DNA of 64,000 nucleotides from Chitinophaga sp. Cy-1792 (GCF_011752935.1 NZ_VWWO01000002.1:930001-994000), one strand, 5' to 3'; counted from the first letter of the stretch, positions 34,314 to 44,253 are shown. The notes: generated from the letters alone by a model not told the origin. Numbers and translations: made by a program.

Positions 34314-37300
34314 ATGCAAAAGATTCGCTACCATGCTTTACTATTCGTACTGTTATTGATAGGTGCCGCCGCAGCCGCACAACAGCCCCTGCAACGCTTT
34401 GAAACCGTGGCTGCCAGGTTCCGTAACCCGGGTGCCGACTATGGCTCCGTACCTTTCTGGGTATGGAATACCCGGGTGACGAAGAACCAGATTGACAGCA
34501 TGTTGCAGGACTATAGGAAAAACGATTTTGGCGGTGTGATTATCCATGCCAGGCCGGGGTTGATAACAGAATGGTTGTCCAAAGACTGGTTCGATTTATT
34601 TGAGTACGCCGTGCAGCAGGGGAAGAAGCTGGGACTGAATATCTGGATATATGATGAAAACTCTTATCCAACGGGGTTTGCCGGCGGACTGGTAGCAGAT
34701 GAAATGCCTGCCGCCTATAACCAGGGACAGATGTTGTATATGGATGATACCATGCGATTGCCCGCAGATCTTTCTCCCTATTTTTATTTTTTAAAAGAAG
34801 ATAATGGCAGATACGCGGATATCACCAATAATTTATCAGCAGAAAACGGGAAGACAGGGCATTACCTGTTGTTCAGGAAAGTAAACTATCAGCGTGGCAA
34901 CAGAGGCTCTGTGGCTGGCCCTATCGGCGTATCTTATGTAGACCTGATGGCAAAAGGTGTTACTGATAAATTTATTGAAGTAGCCTATAAAAGTTATGAA
35001 AAAGTAATAGGACAGGAGTTTGGTAAATCCATTAAAGGCGTATTTTCTGACGAGCCTACCATCATCAATGAAGGGCGTAACTCCGTACGCTGGACGCCCG
35101 ACTTGTTTGACCGCTTCTACCAGACCTGGCATTATGACCTGCGGCTGCAATTGCCTTCCTTATTCAAGGAAGTAGGCGACTGGAAACGTATACGCCATAA
35201 CTATTATCAGGTACTGCTGCAGCTCTTCTTAGACCGCTGGTCTAAGCCGGTAGCTGCCTATATGAACAGTCATCAGCTTACCTGGACGGGCCACTACTGG
35301 GAACATGGCTGGCCAAGTCCCTATCATGGCCCTGACAACATGGCCATGTATGCCTGGCATCAGATGCCCGGTATAGATATGTTGTTTAACCAGTACAATG
35401 AAGATAAACCGGTGCAGTTTGGGAACATCCGTGCAGTAAAGGAATTGGGAAGTGTGGCTAATCAGCTGAACAAAACGCGCCGGCTTTCTGAAACCTATGG
35501 CGGCGGCGGCTGGGAGCTGACATTTAAAGATATGAAACGCCTGGCCGACTGGGAATTTGTACTGGGTGTGAATTTCCTGAACCAGCATCTTTCTTTTATG
35601 ACGCTGACGGGTGCACGAAAATATGACTATCCGCCTAGTTTCTCCTATCACGAGCCATGGTGGACGTATTACAGCTATATTAATCACTATTACACACGGT
35701 TGTCGTACTTGTTGTCGCAAGGGCAGCAATACAACGATATACTGGTCATTGAGCCCACCACGTCTGCCTGGATGTATTATGCGCGCGATGGAGAGAACAA
35801 GCGTTTCTTCGATATCACCAAAAACTTCAATGACTTTGTAACACGGATGCAGCGTGCATTGCTGGAATATGATCTTGGATCGGAAAATATTATTAAAGAT
35901 CATGGTAAGGTACAGGGAGCGCGTTTTGTAATCGGGCAAAGAGCTTATAAGGTAGTAGTGGTGCCGCCGGGCATGGAAAATATTGACCGCGCTACGTTTC
36001 AGCTGTTGCAGCAATTCAAGGCTGCCGGCGGAAAAGTAGTTTGCTTTGAACAGCTGCAATATGTAGATGGCGCTGCTGATAAAGCGCTCCACGATATAGG
36101 GAAAATATATGGAGCAAATATTAATCTATCTGCATTATTTAAAAATAATGGCTTTACTATCTCCCCGGAAAAAGGCGACAGCATTGGAGGAAATATATAT
36201 CACCAGCGGCGCAGGTTAAGTAATGGTCAGCTGTTGCTGCTCACCAATGCCAGCATGACTTCCGCATCCGAAGCGCGGATTACTACCCGTGGACAGGATG
36301 TATTACAGCTGGATCTCCATACCGGCGATATTTCCCGCATCCCTTATACGGTACAGAAAGATGGGGTGCAATTCAGTTGCAGCATTCCACCGGCAGGTAG
36401 CAGTATGTTTTTTATTGCAGATAAAAAATTAGCAGGATATAAGACAATGCCACAGCCAGGCGCCTGGAATACTATCAGCACGCCAGTATCTACCATTCAG
36501 CGTGCCGCCGCTAACTCACTGACCATCGATTTCTGTGACCTGTATTTGCCGCATCCGGACACCAACTATGCGAACCTGCATGTAGGCGTGGCTTCCAATA
36601 CGGCCTTTAAGCACCATGGCTTTACCGACGGCGTGGGCAATCCATGGAATAACCGCACCCAGTACAGGGATGCCATTACCCGCAGGGATACCTTTGCTAC
36701 CGGTACCGGCTATACGGCAGTGTACCACTTTACCGTGAAACCCGGCGTGAACGCAACAGATTTTAAAGCGGTTGTGGAACAGCCGGGATTGTGGAAGGAG
36801 GTAAAAATCAATGGTGCCGTCATTCAGCATGAACCGGGGCAATGGTGGCTGGACCGGAGCTATGGTGTATATGCTATTGGAAAGTATGTCCAAACCGGTG
36901 ATAATGAAATTGCGGTAACTGTGTCACCAATGAGTGTGTATGCAGAGATAGAACCCGTTTATGTCCTCGGCAACTTCTACCTGGCAGCAGCGGCAAAAGG
37001 CTGGGATATCGTGCCGCCGCAGCCGCTGGGATTCGGTTCCTGGAAGGAACAGGGAATGCCCTTGTATGGAAACGGTGTAGTGTATACGAAAACGTTTGTG
37101 GTGGATACAGTCACGGATTATGAAATTGTTTTAGGAAGATGGAACGGCACAGTAGCTGCGGTAAAGGTAAATGATTCACTGGCGGGTATTATCACGGGAG
37201 AACCCAATACATTAGTGATCGGGAAGTACATAAAACGTGGTGCCAACAAAATTGAGGTGACAGTAACGGGTAGTCTGAAGAATGTTTTAGGGCCTTTCTA

Positions 37301-37433
37301 TAACAAACCTGTTCCGGGTTTGGTAGATCCGGGAAAATGGTACAATGTCAGATCTCAGCCTTCGGGCAGGGAGTATGATTTGTATGATTATGGATTGATG
37401 GATGATTATGACATAAAGATATTATTACGCTAA
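34314..37433 (+). CDS. GH106-like glycoside hydrolase (putative alpha-L-rhamnosidase)
   Basis: This 1039-aa secreted protein has its signal peptide at 1-22. The N-terminal motif YGSVPFWVWNTRVTKNQID, then FGGVIIHARPGLITEWLSKDW and LGLNIWIYDENSYPTGFAGG, is typical of the large GH106-type family with its PFWxWN and YDExxxPxGxAGG blocks. The C-terminal part contains GH2-like jelly-roll sugar-binding domains (WKEVKINGAVIQHEPGQW and a second copy near 920-1010). The exact substrate is uncertain. Family members act on rhamnosides or related deoxy-sugars. It lies 8 bp after the GH20 gene in the same operon. Confidence 0.7.
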   Translation: MQKIRYHALLFVLLLIGAAAAAQQPLQRFETVAARFRNPGADYGSVPFWVWNTRVTKNQIDSMLQDYRKNDFGGVIIHARPGLITEWLSKDWFDLFEYAVQQGKKLGLNIWIYDENSYPTGFAGGLVADEMPAAYNQGQMLYMDDTMRLPADLSPYFYFLKEDNGRYADITNNLSAENGKTGHYLLFRKVNYQRGNRGSVAGPIGVSYVDLMAKGVTDKFIEVAYKSYEKVIGQEFGKSIKGVFSDEPTIINEGRNSVRWTPDLFDRFYQTWHYDLRLQLPSLFKEVGDWKRIRHNYYQVLLQLFLDRWSKPVAAYMNSHQLTWTGHYWEHGWPSPYHGPDNMAMYAWHQMPGIDMLFNQYNEDKPVQFGNIRAVKELGSVANQLNKTRRLSETYGGGGWELTFKDMKRLADWEFVLGVNFLNQHLSFMTLTGARKYDYPPSFSYHEPWWTYYSYINHYYTRLSYLLSQGQQYNDILVIEPTTSAWMYYARDGENKRFFDITKNFNDFVTRMQRALLEYDLGSENIIKDHGKVQGARFVIGQRAYKVVVVPPGMENIDRATFQLLQQFKAAGGKVVCFEQLQYVDGAADKALHDIGKIYGANINLSALFKNNGFTISPEKGDSIGGNIYHQRRRLSNGQLLLLTNASMTSASEARITTRGQDVLQLDLHTGDISRIPYTVQKDGVQFSCSIPPAGSSMFFIADKKLAGYKTMPQPGAWNTISTPVSTIQRAAANSLTIDFCDLYLPHPDTNYANLHVGVASNTAFKHHGFTDGVGNPWNNRTQYRDAITRRDTFATGTGYTAVYHFTVKPGVNATDFKAVVEQPGLWKEVKINGAVIQHEPGQWWLDRSYGVYAIGKYVQTGDNEIAVTVSPMSVYAEIEPVYVLGNFYLAAAAKGWDIVPPQPLGFGSWKEQGMPLYGNGVVYTKTFVVDTVTDYEIVLGRWNGTVAAVKVNDSLAGIITGEPNTLVIGKYIKRGANKIEVTVTGSLKNVLGPFYNKPVPGLVDPGKWYNVRSQPSGREYDLYDYGLMDDYDIKILLR

Positions 37434-37472
37434 GGATGTGAGTGGATGCGAAATATACTTTATCGGGAGATA

Positions 37473-37525
37473 GCCCACCGCGCGCAGCGCGGAACCAACC
37501 AGCCGATACCGAAGGTATCGGCTGC
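37473..37525. repeat. REP-like double palindrome, copy 1
   Basis: The 53-bp element contains two short stem-loops: CCGCGCGCAGCGCGG and CCGATACCGAAGGTATCGG. The reverse complement recurs at 60889-60941 with four or so differences confined to the linker and stem edges. It sits in the 203-bp gap between the GH106-like and GH2 genes. Confidence 0.8.
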
Positions 37526-37636
37526 AATATTTAACGCAAAAATTAGTATTCTTAAAATGTAAATATTACGCTTTCTCCGCGATTTTTTATAATTTGTCAA
37601 TCTGACATTTAAAGTTCCGCGTTAAAAATTGATTAT

Positions 37637-40072
37637 ATGAAGCGTTTTTCCCATACCGCTAAGCTGATGTTCCTGTGTTTGCTGGCTGTAAACAGCCTGT
37701 CGGCGCAGGAGAGGAGTGTAACCGAACTATCTGATAACTGGAAGTTTTACAAAGGTAAGAACGACCAGGCCTACCAGGTATCGTTTAATGATGCAGGCTG
37801 GCAAACCGTGTCGGTACCGCACGACTGGGCAATCTATGGTCCTTTTGATAAGGAAATAGATAAGCAGAACGTGGCTATTGTGCAGAACAATGAGCGTACA
37901 ACTTCGGAGAAGACCGGGCGTACCGGGGCTTTGCCGTATATCGGGGAAGGCTGGTACAGGAGGGCGTTCTCGCTGCCCCAATATAAAGCAGGCCAGCAGG
38001 TGCTTTTGCTATTTGAAGGTGCGATGAGCGAACCGACGGTGTATGTCAACGGGCAGGTGGCTGGCCACTGGAACTACGGCTACAACTATTTCTATTTTGA
38101 TATCACCAGCCTGTTGCAGCAGGGCGGCAGCAACCAGCTGGCCGTACATCTGCAAAATGAGGCGGAGTCCTCCCGTTGGTATCCCGGTGCTGGTCTCTAT
38201 AGAAAAGTAAGTGTTATCGTAAAAAATAAAGAGAGCATTGACCAGTGGGGCACTTATATTACCACGCCGATTATAACAAAAGATTTTGCAAAGGTAAATA
38301 TCAAAACAAAAACCAGCGGTAAAGGCCTCAGGCTGGAAACCGTGATCCTGGATGCTGCTGGTAATACAGTGGTTTCCAATAGCACTACGGAAGCCTTTGG
38401 CGGTGAATTTGACCAGAACCTGCAGGTGCCGGCGCCTTTGCTTTGGAGCCCGGAAACACCGGTGTTGTATAAAGCAGTTTCTAAGCTCTATGCCGGCGAT
38501 GTGTTGAAGGATGAAGTCACCACACCTTTTGGTATCAGGGAAATAAAATATGATCCGGCAACGGGCTTTTCCTTAAATGGCAAGGTGCGCAAATTCAAGG
38601 GCGTATGCCTTCACCACGACCTTGGCCCGCTGGGTGCGGCTATCAACATCGCTGCGCTACGCAGGCAGCTGCAAATCCTGAAAGACCTTGGCTGTGATGC
38701 CATCCGCAGCTCACATAACATGCCATCGCTGGAGCAGCTACAGCTGGCGGATGAAATGGGTTTTATGTTCCTGGCAGAGAGCTTTGATGAATGGGCGAAG
38801 CCCAAAGTGAAAAATGGTTACGCCAGATTTTTTGAACAGGATGCAGAGAAAGACGTAGTGAACCTGGTACATGCTACCCGTAACCATCCTTGTATCGTGA
38901 TGTGGTCTGCCGGTAATGAAGTGCCCGACCAATGGGGTGCTGAGGGCGTAAAACGTGCAAAATGGCTGCAGGATATCTTTCACCGCGAAGACCCTACCAG
39001 GCCCGTTACCGTTGGCATGGACCAGGTAAAGGCTACCATGCAGTCGGGATTTGGCGCATTGCTGGATATACCCGGACTGAACTACCGTACACACCTGTAC
39101 GAAGAAGCATATACTGCCTTTCCGCAAGGTCTCCTGTTGGGCTCAGAAACGGCTTCCACCGTGAGTTCACGCGGCGTATATAAGTTCCCGTTAGTAATAG
39201 CAAAGGATAAACAGTATGATGATCATCAATCGTCTTCCTACGACCTGGAATATTGCAACTGGTCTAATTTGCCGGAAGAGGATTTTATTTTACAGGAAGA
39301 TAAACCATGGGTGATCGGACAGTTTGTATGGACAGGCTTCGACTACCTGGGAGAGCCAACACCATACGATGATAAGTGGCCTTCCCGTAGTTCCTACTTC
39401 GGTATATGTGACCTGGCGGGCATCCCCAAAGACCGCTACTACCTTTACAGGAGTGTATGGAACCAGGATAAACCTACCTTACATATACTGCCACACTGGA
39501 ATTTTCCGGGAAGAGAAGGACAGGTGACACCGGTTTTCGTATATACCAGCTACGATAGTGCCGAGTTGTTTATCAACGGGAAGAGCATGGGCGTGCAAAA
39601 GAAAAATAATGCCACCCATCAGAGCAGGTACCGCCTGATGTGGATGGATGTAAAATATGAGCCGGGCACCGTTAAAGTGGTAGCCTTCGGGAAAGATGGC
39701 AAACCTGCCGCTGAAGAAACCATTGTTACTGCCGGTAAGCCTTATAAACTGCTGCTGGAGCCAGACAGAAATACCCTCCAGGCTGATGGTCGTGATATCT
39801 CCTTTGTGACGGTGAGTGTGGTAGATAAAGATGGTAATTTTTGTCCTACCGCTACAGCACAGCTGCGTTTCTCCGTGAGTGGCAATGGCGTGTTCAAGGC
39901 TGCCTGCAATGGGGATGCAACTTCGCTGGAACAGTTTCAGCTGCCTACTATGAAAACCTTCAACGGTAAACTGGTGGTGCTGGTGCAGTCTGCTGAAAAA
40001 GCAGGAAGCATACAGCTGAATGTTACCGGTGAGGGATTGAAAGCAGGGAAAGTAGATATCGTGGCTAAGTAA
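37637..40072 (+). CDS. GH2 family glycoside hydrolase (beta-galactosidase-like)
   Basis: This 811-aa secreted protein has its signal at 1-23. Domain order: jelly-roll sugar-binding domain (about 25-190, WQTVSVPHDWAIYGPFD), Ig-like domain (about 195-300), TIM barrel (about 300-590), then DUF4982-type and invasin-like Ig domains (about 620-811). The catalytic acid/base is Glu428 in WSAGNEVPD and the nucleophile is Glu504 in LLLGSETAS. The family includes beta-galactosidases, glucuronidases and mannosidases; beta-galactosidase is the usual annotation. It follows the main operon after a REP element and may have its own promoter. Confidence 0.88.
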   Translation: MKRFSHTAKLMFLCLLAVNSLSAQERSVTELSDNWKFYKGKNDQAYQVSFNDAGWQTVSVPHDWAIYGPFDKEIDKQNVAIVQNNERTTSEKTGRTGALPYIGEGWYRRAFSLPQYKAGQQVLLLFEGAMSEPTVYVNGQVAGHWNYGYNYFYFDITSLLQQGGSNQLAVHLQNEAESSRWYPGAGLYRKVSVIVKNKESIDQWGTYITTPIITKDFAKVNIKTKTSGKGLRLETVILDAAGNTVVSNSTTEAFGGEFDQNLQVPAPLLWSPETPVLYKAVSKLYAGDVLKDEVTTPFGIREIKYDPATGFSLNGKVRKFKGVCLHHDLGPLGAAINIAALRRQLQILKDLGCDAIRSSHNMPSLEQLQLADEMGFMFLAESFDEWAKPKVKNGYARFFEQDAEKDVVNLVHATRNHPCIVMWSAGNEVPDQWGAEGVKRAKWLQDIFHREDPTRPVTVGMDQVKATMQSGFGALLDIPGLNYRTHLYEEAYTAFPQGLLLGSETASTVSSRGVYKFPLVIAKDKQYDDHQSSSYDLEYCNWSNLPEEDFILQEDKPWVIGQFVWTGFDYLGEPTPYDDKWPSRSSYFGICDLAGIPKDRYYLYRSVWNQDKPTLHILPHWNFPGREGQVTPVFVYTSYDSAELFINGKSMGVQKKNNATHQSRYRLMWMDVKYEPGTVKVVAFGKDGKPAAEETIVTAGKPYKLLLEPDRNTLQADGRDISFVTVSVVDKDGNFCPTATAQLRFSVSGNGVFKAACNGDATSLEQFQLPTMKTFNGKLVVLVQSAEKAGSIQLNVTGEGLKAGKVDIVAK

Positions 40073-40093
40073 GTAACTGATGATATTGTAATA

Positions 40094-40129
40094 ATAGTGA
40101 TGGCGGCTCCCCGGAGCCGCCATCACTAT
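40094..40129. terminator. Bidirectional terminator hairpin
   Basis: A near-perfect palindrome, ATAGTGATGGCGGCT.../...AGCCGCCATCACTAT (16-bp stem), sits between the convergent GH2 gene and the minus-strand PH-domain gene. TTT follows on the plus strand and A-rich bases precede it, so it can serve both directions. Confidence 0.85.
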
Positions 40130-40138
40130 TTCAGATTA

Positions 40139-41149
40139 TCAGGAATGGCTGCTGTGGTCTGCTACCAGTCTTTTCAATATAATAAAAAAGGCCTCATTTT
40201 TTGTAGCATTGATATGGAAGGTCGGGTGCCTGCCGCTGTCTTTGATCACCTCAATGCCTTTGTCGACATGTGATAGCTTCATTATTTTATCCAGCCGTAT
40301 TTTGGAGGTGCCTTCTGTGCTAATAAAAATAAGTTGTTTGTTGGTCAGATAAAGTTCTCCTGATTTGATTAAAGTCGGTACAGAAACTCCTTTGCGTACC
40401 ACTCTATGTTCGAACCAGCTGACTTTTTGTGCCTCAAAAAAGCATTCTTCCTGGCGGCTTAATTCAATGTTGACATTCACAGGAGTTAAGGGGTGGTTTT
40501 CCAATTCCCACCAATGCTCAAGTTCTGCCAGCTTTTTTATAGTATCCGGATAATTTGATAACTCGATACCTAATTGTTGAGCTTTACTGAACAGTTCTGA
40601 CTTAATGTATGGTGATAGCCTTTTACGTTTGTATATGCCTTCTACCATTGACATGAGTGCTTCTTCCCTTATATGAGCGTTAATAGTTTTGGCAACTGAT
40701 GGCGACAGCTTTACTATTTGAGCGAGAGATACAAGTCTGGTAGCATCGGATTCGCTGTAGGTGCCATCTTTAATAGCTTCAGAAACGGCCTGCCGGTAAT
40801 ACTGTTCACCCATTTCTTTAAAGTAGGGCTGGAGTTGCTCTTCCGTCAGTTGTAATATTTCCTGTAGGTGCAGCAGGAGATCTTTCAGGTCTGGTAGCTT
40901 CCTGCGAAGACCGAAATTAAGATATACACTATAGAATTCAAGCATATTCAGTGAGAACTCTTTCAATGTATCAATACCATATCTGCTGTTGATGTTTTGT
41001 ATTTGGGTAGATGATATTTTTTTAATATCATTTTCTGCCAGAAGATTATTGATTTCGATTACCGCATTTTCTTCAACAGCCTGTTTGAAAAATTTCTGGA
41101 GCGTGCTGGGTTTTCTTAGCGGATATGTCTGGAAAGGGGAACTAGTCAT
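40139..41149 (-). CDS. Helical-repeat protein with C-terminal PH/GRAM-like domain
   Basis: This 336-aa cytoplasmic protein has a helix-rich N-terminal part (about 30-215) with TerB-like blocks such as YYRQAVSEAIKDGTYSESDATRLVSLAQIV, followed by a bacterial PH/GRAM-like domain (about 235-330): SGELYLTNKQLIFIS, KIRLDKIMKLSHVDKGIEVI and HPTFHI. Such PH-like domains mediate protein or lipid interactions. The stop codon of the upstream TPR gene is 3 bp away, so the two are one operon. Function unknown. The domain names are from pattern recognition only. Confidence 0.55.
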   Translation of the reverse strand: MTSSPFQTYPLRKPSTLQKFFKQAVEENAVIEINNLLAENDIKKISSTQIQNINSRYGIDTLKEFSLNMLEFYSVYLNFGLRRKLPDLKDLLLHLQEILQLTEEQLQPYFKEMGEQYYRQAVSEAIKDGTYSESDATRLVSLAQIVKLSPSVAKTINAHIREEALMSMVEGIYKRKRLSPYIKSELFSKAQQLGIELSNYPDTIKKLAELEHWWELENHPLTPVNVNIELSRQEECFFEAQKVSWFEHRVVRKGVSVPTLIKSGELYLTNKQLIFISTEGTSKIRLDKIMKLSHVDKGIEVIKDSGRHPTFHINATKNEAFFIILKRLVADHSSHS

Positions 41150-41152
41150 ATG

Positions 41153-42094
41153 CTATTCATATTTTCTATAGGTTTCATACTGCGGTTCGTTCCAGTTACA
41201 AACACCGCCGTGCCAGGAGCAGGCGCCACGGCCGGTTGCGGAGGATGTACTGCCGTCACAACATCTGGTCACATAGCCAGTCACTCTTTTTCGTTCAGGA
41301 TTAATTTTATTATGGTAAGTTTTTGCTGAAGTACTTCCTGCCTCCATGGCCAGCTTTAGATCTTTGACAGCCAGTTCCTGATTGCCCAGCTTATCGTAAC
41401 ATAATGCCCGGTTATATAGTAGCGTGGCATCATTCGGTGCGGTGAACAATAAATCAGTTAATATGACTAATGCCTGTTGGTATTTGCCTCCTGATAACAG
41501 TTTTAATGACTGCTCCTGCTGAACAGTAAATTTTATTGTTGCTATATCGCTTTTTTCCGTTTGTTGGACAGCGATAGAATCAAGATGAGATACCAGTTGA
41601 TTTATTTGGTTGTCGCTCAGGTCTTTTTTTGCCTGGTGCTCTTTGAGCGACGACACGGCAGCATAAAACGTGACTTTACGTAAGCTGTCTTCCCGGGCGG
41701 TAAGGGCTTGTTGCTGCGTAATCGCTTTTTCGTGCTGCAATTGTTCCTGCCTCCTGTTGGTGTCTATGGCACTAAAATGAGAGACGGCCGCCAGGAAAGG
41801 AATGAATGCTATCGCATATGCGCCTCCTTTTATTTTGGTGGTAAACTTAAACCGTAGCTTCTTTTCAAGCCAGCGGTGTACACCAGGTAATAATCCCAGA
41901 CCCAGTATTACAGCGAGCATGAATAGCGGGGGATGGGTAATATTTGCCAGTGCAAACAGAAAGAAAATGCAGGCAATGACAATACTTATCACCCTTTTCG
42001 TTTTGTTAAAGGGAGTTACAGTACTGACAGCTTTTTTAAAGTAATCCTGCTTAATGCTAAAGTCCCTGGGGATCAGATCAGGAATATATCTCAT
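41153..42094 (-). CDS. Membrane protein with TPR and Cys-rich DUF3761-like tail
   Basis: This 313-aa protein has two or three N-terminal membrane spans (VISIVIACIFFLFALANI, FMLAVILGLGLLPGV and AYAIAFIPFLAAVSHF) and a charged coiled-coil-like stretch (about 115-185). TPR motifs follow at about 205-265 (ATLLYNRALCYDKLGNQELAVKDL). It ends with VTRCCDGSTSSATGRGACSWHGGV, which matches the pattern C-DG-S...GAC-xHGGV of DUF3761-type Cys/His motifs. It may be a membrane-bound scaffold. It is co-transcribed with the PH-domain gene. Confidence 0.55.
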   Translation of the reverse strand: MRYIPDLIPRDFSIKQDYFKKAVSTVTPFNKTKRVISIVIACIFFLFALANITHPPLFMLAVILGLGLLPGVHRWLEKKLRFKFTTKIKGGAYAIAFIPFLAAVSHFSAIDTNRRQEQLQHEKAITQQQALTAREDSLRKVTFYAAVSSLKEHQAKKDLSDNQINQLVSHLDSIAVQQTEKSDIATIKFTVQQEQSLKLLSGGKYQQALVILTDLLFTAPNDATLLYNRALCYDKLGNQELAVKDLKLAMEAGSTSAKTYHNKINPERKRVTGYVTRCCDGSTSSATGRGACSWHGGVCNWNEPQYETYRKYE

Positions 42095-42265
42095 GGTTAT
42101 TCAGGGTGGTTGATTCACATAACGGTTACTGAAAATTATGGAAAATTTTCGATAACAGTGTATTTTACCCTAAAATGAACAACATACAGGTTTATAAATT
42201 TATCATGTGATGATATTCGAAAAAATCCTGATAACATCAGCTGCTACTTCGAATATATTATTCGA

Positions 42266-42991
42266 TCATCTGCCTAATAAAAAATCTCCATAAAAATCTG
42301 GTATCTCACTATTATAAATTGCTTGCGCTACATATTTATTATCATAAGACAGCTTGATGATTTCCGCGTCCACACCTGCTTCGCTGATCTGCAACACGCT
42401 ATAGGTGGCCAGTCGGTCTGGCTCCCGGCTTCTGCCTACTGATCCGCAGTTAACTACCAGTAGCTGATCGTGTCGTTGTATATACGACTGATGGATATGG
42501 CCCATCAGTAACGCATCAACGCTTTTATCTTCCAGCATAGCTGCGGCAGTAGCGTATTCCGGCGCATAAATATATTCTTCGTTGCTACGCGGACTCCCAT
42601 GCACCAGCAATATTTTCCTGTAGCGGTTACCGGTTTTAAAAGTAAGCTGTAAGTGGTAGGGGCATTGCGCTAGCCATCTTTTATTGGCAGCGGTGATTGT
42701 ATGCTTGCTATAGGCGATGGCGGTATGTCTGCAAGCGGTTTCGTGTACATCGTGGTGTGGCAGCGGGATGACGGGTTTGTCGAAAGCGATGCGCTCATCA
42801 TGGTTGCCAAGCAGGCAGGGAATATTCCTGTCACGGATTAAAGCGATTACCTCATTGCCCCAGGGGGCAAAATCCACGAGGTCGCCTAGGCAATAGATCT
42901 GCGTGATGTTTCTGGCGGCGATGTCCTGGAGTACGGCTTCCAGCGCTATAATGTTGGCGTGTATATCGCTGATGACGGCGATCTGTATCAT
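42266..42991 (-). CDS. Calcineurin-like metallophosphoesterase (YfcE/MJ0936 type)
   Basis: This 241-aa protein has the full metallophosphoesterase motif series: D-x-H in IAVISDIHAN (about 5-12), GDLVDFAPW, GNHDE (about 63-67), and GHIHQSY (about 170-176). These residues bind two metal ions. The substrate may be a phosphodiester, nucleotide or diadenosine polyphosphate, as in small YfcE/ApaH-related proteins. It lies 3 bp downstream of the MFS exporter gene on the same strand, so probably one transcript. No signal peptide. Confidence 0.85.
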   Translation of the reverse strand: MIQIAVISDIHANIIALEAVLQDIAARNITQIYCLGDLVDFAPWGNEVIALIRDRNIPCLLGNHDERIAFDKPVIPLPHHDVHETACRHTAIAYSKHTITAANKRWLAQCPYHLQLTFKTGNRYRKILLVHGSPRSNEEYIYAPEYATAAAMLEDKSVDALLMGHIHQSYIQRHDQLLVVNCGSVGRSREPDRLATYSVLQISEAGVDAEIIKLSYDNKYVAQAIYNSEIPDFYGDFLLGR

Positions 42992-42994
42992 GGG

Positions 42995-44158
42995 TTATAA
43001 TTTCTCTTTTTTGGAAAGGTATACGATCATCAATGCGATGCCGCTCCATAGCAGCATCTGTAGCAGTGCGCCATGCCAGCCGCCGATGGTCCAGCTGAGG
43101 AGGCCAAAGAAGGTGCCCGTGCCCGCTCCGATGAAATAGGTGGTCATGTACACGGTATTGAGGCGACTATGGGCTTCCTCGTCGAGGGCATATATCCTGG
43201 TGAAGTTGGTGATCTGTGTGGCCTGTACGCCTATGTCCAGGAAGAATACAGCGCCTACCAGTACCGGCACTGATAAGGGAAATATTAGCATACACACAAT
43301 ACTTCCGATCAGGAGTCCTACCGTGATGTAGAGGTTTTTAAATACCTGGCCGCGGTCTGCCAGCCTTCCGAAATACGGCGCTACCAATGCGCCGCCAATG
43401 GCGATGATACCGAAGGAGCCGATGGTGCTGGACGAATAATTATACGGCGCCCCGCTCAGGTGGAAGGTGAGGGTGGTCCAGAAGGAGCAGAAGATACCGA
43501 AACAGAAGGCCCCCAAGAGTGCTGCCTGCCGCAATGTTTTGTAACGTTTGATCAGTTGCAGCGTAGAGGCGATCAGGTTAGTATAGCTGCCGCTGAACTT
43601 CGGTGCTACTGCCGGTAAAAAAAGATATAGTAAAATAATACTGATGATCACTAATACTGCGGAGGCAATGAATACACTACGCCAGCCCCAGAGGTCGGTG
43701 AGCAGGCCGCTGAGTATTCTTGAGCCGATAATACCACAGAGGATACCGCTGAATACAATACCAACGTTTTTACCCCTGTTTTCGGTGCCCAGTGTGGCTG
43801 CCATGGGCAGGATGATCTGCGCGGGAGAGGAGCAGATACCTGTCAGGAGCGCCAGGCTGTACAAAAGTGCCGGGCTGCTTACATTGGCAAATAATACCAG
43901 GAATACCGCCAGCAGTGTTGCGAGCGTGAGTATCAGCTTGCGCCTGTTGACTTTATCGCCCAGCGGCAGCAGGAAGAACATCCCTGCACCATAGCCTATC
44001 TGCGCCAGCATAGGGATTTTACCTACAGTCGTTTCCGTGGCGCCTATGCTGCCGGCAATCTGTTTGAGAATAGGCTGACTGTAATACACATTGGCCACAA
44101 TGGTACCGGCGGAAAAGGACATCACCGGAATGGCATACTTACTTCTACTATCGGACAT
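42995..44158 (-). CDS. MFS efflux transporter
   Basis: The ATG at 44158 (MSDSRSKYAIPVMSFSAGTI) was chosen because the 40 residues added by the upstream in-frame start lack membrane character. It encodes 387 aa with about 12 hydrophobic spans. The MFS motif A appears as GDKVNRRKL after the second span (LLPLGDKVNRRKLILTLATLL). It resembles YdhP/AraJ-type sugar or drug efflux permeases. It is divergent from an AraC regulator gene, which suggests regulation from the shared 95-bp promoter region. Confidence 0.88.
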   Translation of the reverse strand: MSDSRSKYAIPVMSFSAGTIVANVYYSQPILKQIAGSIGATETTVGKIPMLAQIGYGAGMFFLLPLGDKVNRRKLILTLATLLAVFLVLFANVSSPALLYSLALLTGICSSPAQIILPMAATLGTENRGKNVGIVFSGILCGIIGSRILSGLLTDLWGWRSVFIASAVLVIISIILLYLFLPAVAPKFSGSYTNLIASTLQLIKRYKTLRQAALLGAFCFGIFCSFWTTLTFHLSGAPYNYSSSTIGSFGIIAIGGALVAPYFGRLADRGQVFKNLYITVGLLIGSIVCMLIFPLSVPVLVGAVFFLDIGVQATQITNFTRIYALDEEAHSRLNTVYMTTYFIGAGTGTFFGLLSWTIGGWHGALLQMLLWSGIALMIVYLSKKEKL

Positions 44159-44213
44159 AAAACATGATTCGCTTGATACTGCAAACTTAGCTGGCCGGTA
44201 ATGGGGAGAATTG

Positions 44214-44221
44214 TATATTTG
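44214..44221 (+). promoter_or_regulatory. Candidate -7 box (TATATTTG) in divergent MFS/AraC intergenic region
   Basis: An exact TAnnTTTG match lies 33 bp before the AraC start, followed by a near-repeat TATATATTTTG. The region is the only place for both divergent promoters. Confidence 0.35.
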
Positions 44222-44253
44222 GGTATATATTTTGTATTTTAAGTCAGATTGAT

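Noticed and set aside
35229..36092. 287-aa minus-strand frame inside the GH106-like gene
   Set aside because: Antisense shadow without recognisable motifs. The plus strand has clear glycosidase blocks.
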